Source: CAKSQF01 sp963628435
GTDB taxonomy: Bacteria > Bacillota > Clostridia > Oscillospirales > CAG-272
DNA: 43,608 nucleotides
Direction of reading: 5' to 3'
Assembly: GCA_963628435.1 (NCBI GenBank)
Contig: CAVGEY010000017.1
Location: forward strand, 1 to 43,608
In this document: piece after piece, positions 40,801 to 43,608 of the stretch
How the letters are laid out: the number at the start of each line of letters is the position of its first letter
Numbering within the stretch: the stretch's first letter is position 1
Translations under genes and position numbers: made by a program
Notes under the pieces: generated by a model
Database searches by the model: none
Told to the model about the DNA's origin: nothing
Seen by the model: the letters and a program-made list of their open reading frames with translations, nothing else

Positions 40801-41347
40801 GGTTGACTTCTCGATCTGGCTCGATGACCTTGTCGAAACCTATACCACAATCAACAATGCTCTCCACGACGTACAGGACTCCCGCATAAACGATCACAAG
40901 TTTGTCGAGGGAACACGTACATACAGCGAGGACGAGCTTCCCGAACACGAGGCCGAGCTTGCGGCAGTCTACGCCGAATATCTCGAAATGTATAACGCCG
41001 ACCTTAAGAAGGCAATCAAAGACGATGTAAGATCGGGTGCGGTTGTACTTCCCGAAGGATATGACTACGCGACAGACGCGGACGGCAAGATAATTCCTCC
41101 CGAAGACTTCGATCTTGAGGCGTTCGAAGAGGATTACACCACATTCGACGAATACAACACAAAGACAAGCAAGACAAAGATTGATGACTACACAATCGTT
41201 TACGAGGAATACGAAAACGGCATCTGCTTCCTGCTCAACTACAACGATTTCAATGTATCCGTTGAGCTGAACGGCAAGACCTATGATGTCGGAGCGTATG
41301 CTTACGTTAAGATTGACGCAAACGGCAATGTTGCCGCGAGTAACTGA
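37880..41347 (+). CDS. DUF5696 domain exported protein, putative glycosidase-like
   Basis: 1155 residues. A signal peptide (about 1-40, ends TVSA) leads into a large ectodomain. The N-terminal beta-rich part (YVFYCDEYTGEVAVRNTATG, MPYWIEASRFEEMI, HLTYNGKSEIIRMPVFGV) and a C-terminal half that alternates strands and helices (MGMAKAYRDYLETNG, FPEFDFSNVNASAMFDGFSY, GISASTLGSDLNSDF, KNIMVDGGNAYTW) resemble the DUF5696 family found beside sugar ABC operons in Paenibacillus and Clostridia. The C-terminal half looks like a TIM-barrel glycosidase fold, so cleavage of the imported glycan is a reasonable guess. No catalytic pair is assigned. AAGGAG lies about 14 bases before the ATG. There is no C-terminal anchor. 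Confidence 0.85.
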   Translation: MDKMKMNNFSINTRVLSMLLALLMVMATAISFTGITVSAAGDSTSTETVDPDEEEIKNPTIEEAIAAYLTREYKTREEKLEAMTEKLTKGDYVFYCDEYTGEVAVRNTATGQILFSNPYDVATVQTETVKQRLLSQVVVSYKDLQNNGQTAELYSYKDAASNGQVTVKNIKNGVRVEYTLGKEASKKLMPYWIEASRFEEMILSNITASYDLGKAISYYDRKDANDTTQPNSVIEEMYENYECTNSSYQKLGVTPMYDRTETDEEGNTVYVTEYVNHLGETVTHKYKMTDKLVIYTITPQVTASEKMSNIMEGYTKMYAPDYSFEERDYDIELTGYVGDEAGNATFRLALEYTLNDDGFTVSLPANSIRYDSEKYRLNYISPLPYMGATGNDTSGYTFFPDGSSTIIRNEDINAVGKTYTVTGKVYGPDYAYHTLTYNGKSEIIRMPVFGVIDSIGDPTQVGSTIIPAKDNAGNDAYDTETGEPIPQYWLVDEEDVTEIKDEYGDTVKYILTDDETVEVEKFETKTTTIYYRLDENGKRAYLTEPIYEYEYNYQGFFAIIEEGESLCEITSDHGGNVTHKYNTAYCSFYPESSDSYNLADSISVGADAEWTVVSERKYTGLLKIRYVMLAEGGKYEPSYMGMAKAYRDYLETNGVLSLIDDAAADIPLYIESFGMIETEDVVLTIPVMVDTPLTTFSDIQTMYSTLSDKGISNVNFRLKGFNKNGTVYQYAPSLVKFEKVLGGNDGYKELLTDAESKGYGVFPEFDFSNVNASAMFDGFSYSKQTIRTIDDRYSYKREYDAIYQSFTYMGSVTVSPCAYADIFEKFSAKMDKLGVNGISASTLGSDLNSDFDEDDPYNREDDKELTSELLQSMYEKYKNIMVDGGNAYTWQYVKHILNVPLDSSRYLRASQAIPFMGLVLHGSVYLAGNPTNMQGDLKYEILKIIENGASPYYTLSYRNTAELKEFSKLSEYYSVDFSIWLDDLVETYTTINNALHDVQDSRINDHKFVEGTRTYSEDELPEHEAELAAVYAEYLEMYNADLKKAIKDDVRSGAVVLPEGYDYATDADGKIIPPEDFDLEAFEEDYTTFDEYNTKTSKTKIDDYTIVYEEYENGICFLLNYNDFNVSVELNGKTYDVGAYAYVKIDANGNVAASN

Positions 41348-41364
41348 GAGAGGGGGGAAGTACA

Positions 41365-42351
41365 ATGAATAACGCACAGGCACTTAAAACGGCGGCAGCC
41401 GCCGCGCCCGCAAAGAAAAAGAAGAAGAAAACCGTGTCACTTGACAAAAAGAAGGCGCGCGCAGGCTGGTTCTTCGTTGCACCCTTCCTGGTCGGATTTA
41501 TACTCGTATACATTCCGATCATCTTCAACTCGCTTCAGTCGAGCTTCTACTCGGTAAAGGGCGGTTTGCTTGACAAATTCGTCGGATTCGACAACTACGC
41601 GTACGCGCTCTTCAACGATCCCGACTTCGTAACAACCCTTACATCGGGTATCAAACAGCTTGTCATCGATATCCCCGCAATCGTTATATTCTCGCTCTTT
41701 ATGGCTGTTCTTCTTAACCAGAAGATGTTCGGCCGCGCGCTTTTCCGTGCGATCTTCTTCGTGCCGGTCATCCTTTCAACAGGACTTATCGCCGACATCG
41801 ACTCGCAGAACATTCTCGACAGCTATATGAGCGGCACGGGCGGATCGGCGTCCGACATAGATACCACCAACATGACATCGACATCCGACATCATCTCGAT
41901 GGCAGACGTGTCCTTCCTGTTTGAGAACATGAAGGTCGGTACCGAACTCGTAAGCTATGTCGTACAGCTTGTAAATGACGTTTACAACATCATCAACCGT
42001 TCGGGTGTTCAGATGCTGATATTCCTTGCGGGACTTCAGTCGATTTCACCCGCCATCTACGAGTCCTGCTCGATAGACGGCGCAACGGCATGGGAAACAT
42101 TCTGGAAGATCACCTTCCCGATGATAAGCCCGATGATTCTCGTAAATACGATTTACACGGTTATCGACTCGTTTACATCGAGCGACAACACGGTAATGTC
42201 GTTCATCATGAACGTTTATTCAAACGGCGGTTCGCAGTCGCGTGTTCAGTCGACCGCAATGGGCTGGATTTACTTCCTTATCGTTATCGGAATCGTTGCG
42301 ATAGTATCGGGTATCCTGTCCGCGTACATCTTCTATCAGAGAAGAGATTAA
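41365..42351 (+). CDS. Sugar ABC transporter permease (MalF-type), pair 2
   Basis: 328 residues. The cytoplasmic start is unusually basic (AAAAAPAKKKKKKTVSLDKK, about 9-28). The first of six membrane segments is GWFFVAPFLVGFILVYIPII. A hydrophilic insertion of about 40 residues follows GLIADIDSQ (about 145-190), longer than usual. The EAA loop reads ESCSIDGATAWETFWKITFP. GGGGGGAAG precedes the ATG, 17 bases after the DUF5696 stop. It is a second importer channel half in the same operon, but with no second binding protein in the window. Confidence 0.93.
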   Translation: MNNAQALKTAAAAAPAKKKKKKTVSLDKKKARAGWFFVAPFLVGFILVYIPIIFNSLQSSFYSVKGGLLDKFVGFDNYAYALFNDPDFVTTLTSGIKQLVIDIPAIVIFSLFMAVLLNQKMFGRALFRAIFFVPVILSTGLIADIDSQNILDSYMSGTGGSASDIDTTNMTSTSDIISMADVSFLFENMKVGTELVSYVVQLVNDVYNIINRSGVQMLIFLAGLQSISPAIYESCSIDGATAWETFWKITFPMISPMILVNTIYTVIDSFTSSDNTVMSFIMNVYSNGGSQSRVQSTAMGWIYFLIVIGIVAIVSGILSAYIFYQRRD

Positions 42352-42364
42352 GGAGGTCGACAAT

Positions 42365-43399
42365 ATGAATGCACAGAATGTAGAACAGAAACCGACCAAG
42401 GTTATGAAAGAGTCAAAGAACAAAATCCGCGTCGATTTCGACAGAACCTCCCGCTGGCAGCGATTCAAGATCAAATATCTTTCGATGAACTTCCTCGGAC
42501 AGCTCATCTTCAAGATTTTCAGACTCGTCCTTCTTCTCGGTATTTCCTATGTCATCATCTACCCGTTCATCTCGAAAATCGCTTCCTCTTTCATGAGCCC
42601 GAGCGACTTCGTCGACGTAACGGTCAAGCTGATACCGAAAAATCCGACGCTCAACACATACAAGCAGATTATCAGGGAGAACGACTACTTCCAGGCGCTC
42701 TTCAACACAACCGTTCTGTCGCTGCTCTGCGGCGTAATTCAGACGCTTGTCTGCTGTGTTGTCGGCTACGGATTCGGCAAATACAAGTTTAAGGGATCGA
42801 AAATCCTGTTTGCCTGCGTAATGCTCACAATGATCGTTCCTCACCAGATGCTCAGATTCTCGCTCTTCAACGAGTTCAGATATTTCGACATCTACGGAAT
42901 CATCAAGCTGATTACGGGCGATACACTCAAGCTGACCGGTACATACTGGCCGCTTACAATCCTCTCGATGACCGGTCTCGCATTCAAAAACGGTCTTTAC
43001 ATCTATATGCTCAGACAGTTCTTCAGAGGCGTGCCCGATGAACTTGAGGAATCGGCATACATCGACGGATCGGGCGTGTTCAGAACCTTCATTCAGATCA
43101 TCCTGCCGTTGTCGGTGCCGATGATGATTACGGTATTCCTCTTCGCATTCAGCTGGCAGTGGACAGACAACTTCTATGTTGACCTGTTTATTCCGGGTAC
43201 AACAAAGGGACTCAAACTGCTTCCGAGAATCATCGAAGTGCCGAAGACACTCGATGTTACTTATGCGGGCGGAAACCTCTTTTCGGCGGCGATCCGCAAC
43301 ACCTGCGGTCTGCTGATTATGGCTCCGCTGATTATAGTCTACCTGTTCTGCCAGAGATATCTTATTCAGGGTATCGAACGTTCGGGTATCACAGGCTGA
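42365..43399 (+). CDS. Carbohydrate ABC transporter permease (MalG-type), pair 2
   Basis: 344 residues, longer at the N-terminus than the first MalG-type permease (a basic 60-residue cytoplasmic lead). Six predicted membrane segments start at FRLVLLLGISYVIIYPFI. The EAA loop is ESAYIDGSGVFRTFIQIILP. AAGGAGG lies just before the ATG. It is the last complete gene of the operon, with a terminator 14 bases beyond the stop. Confidence 0.93.
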   Translation: MNAQNVEQKPTKVMKESKNKIRVDFDRTSRWQRFKIKYLSMNFLGQLIFKIFRLVLLLGISYVIIYPFISKIASSFMSPSDFVDVTVKLIPKNPTLNTYKQIIRENDYFQALFNTTVLSLLCGVIQTLVCCVVGYGFGKYKFKGSKILFACVMLTMIVPHQMLRFSLFNEFRYFDIYGIIKLITGDTLKLTGTYWPLTILSMTGLAFKNGLYIYMLRQFFRGVPDELEESAYIDGSGVFRTFIQIILPLSVPMMITVFLFAFSWQWTDNFYVDLFIPGTTKGLKLLPRIIEVPKTLDVTYAGGNLFSAAIRNTCGLLIMAPLIIVYLFCQRYLIQGIERSGITG

Positions 43400-43412
43400 T
43401 TTCGAAAAAACA

Positions 43413-43444
43413 AAAAAGGGCCCGTCGGAAGATGGGCTCTTTTT
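43413..43444 (+). terminator. Terminator of the sugar-transport operon
   Basis: AAAAAGGGCCCGTC pairs with GATGGGCTCTTTTT (two wobble pairs) around GGAA, ending in a T-run. Confidence 0.88.
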
Positions 43445-43595
43445 AATGACACGCCGAGCGGCGTGTTGTTTCCGACGGCGAGTCCGGTGCTTTTGTGCTT
43501 GTGAACGGTGAGTCTGTTGTCATCCGTGCGGCACACATCGTGAAGCGGTCGGACGCGCACTGCGGCATCTGCCGAAAACCTGAGGAGAAAAAAAT

Positions 43596-43608
43596 ATGGA
43601 AGCTGCAA
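43596..43608 (+). CDS. Start of a further gene, cut by the window edge
   Basis: GAGGAG at 43582-43587 is 8 bases before an ATG followed by MEAA. Only four codons are visible, so no product can be named. Confidence 0.4.

Noticed and set aside
1..43608. tRNA or rRNA genes
   Set aside because: No cloverleaf with a GTTCGA-type arm and no rRNA-like sequence was noticed by eye; a covariance search would be needed to exclude them fully.

Overview
This looks like a chromosomal segment of an uncultured gut-type Clostridia member (Bacillota). The evidence is Gram-positive style signal peptides and lipoboxes, strong AGGAGG ribosome binding sites, TTGACA-N17-TATAAT promoters, Spo0J-type parS sites, a Firmicutes L10 leader, a GTP-type PEP carboxykinase, clostridial families such as DUF6062 and DUF5696, and short GC-rich hairpin repeats between genes. 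Everything here is read by eye; family names come from recognised motifs, not from searches.

Left part (1-8.3 kb): an 800-base mosaic of interleaved palindromic intergenic repeats. It is followed by a lipoprotein with a DUF1080-like domain, a LysR regulator, an M29 aminopeptidase plus DUF885 lipoprotein pair (likely an operon), and a minus-strand HTH/ankyrin-like protein whose promoter overlaps a palindromic candidate operator.

Origin-domain part (8.3-12.9 kb): a minus-strand operon parA-parB-serS-ygbA-like, with three perfect parS sites just upstream. Next to parS lies a nine-unit array of about 30-bp repeats, in three variants ordered ABABCCABC, then four stacked terminator-like hairpins. 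The usual rsmG/mnmG/mnmE neighbours are not seen upstream of parA.

Surface-protein array (12.9-18.4 kb): five paralogous secreted proteins on the minus strand. Each appears to be its own transcription unit, and the ends are nearly invariant while the middle differs. Four end in a PKTGS-hydrophobic-KKH tail that resembles a sortase sorting signal. Two adjacent copies share over 300 bp of identical sequence, marking a recent tandem duplication.

Middle part (18.4-29.2 kb): an FAD-dependent oxidoreductase, a free-standing holin/endolysin pair, rplJ-rplL with an L10 leader, PEP carboxykinase, small unknowns, a DUF6062 protein divergent from an OGG1-type glycosylase, a UDP-sugar pyrophosphorylase, and a small sigma-like HTH protein with a TTG start.

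Right part (30-43.4 kb): a 13-kb plus-strand operon from one strong promoter. It contains a giant solute-binding protein with two carbohydrate-binding-like domains, a MalF/MalG-type permease pair, an NHL-TPR-YIP1 membrane protein, a DUF5696 exported protein, and a second permease pair. It ends in a terminator. No ATPase is encoded, so a shared MsmX-type ATPase is presumed. This operon and the surface-protein array are the two most unusual systems in the window.
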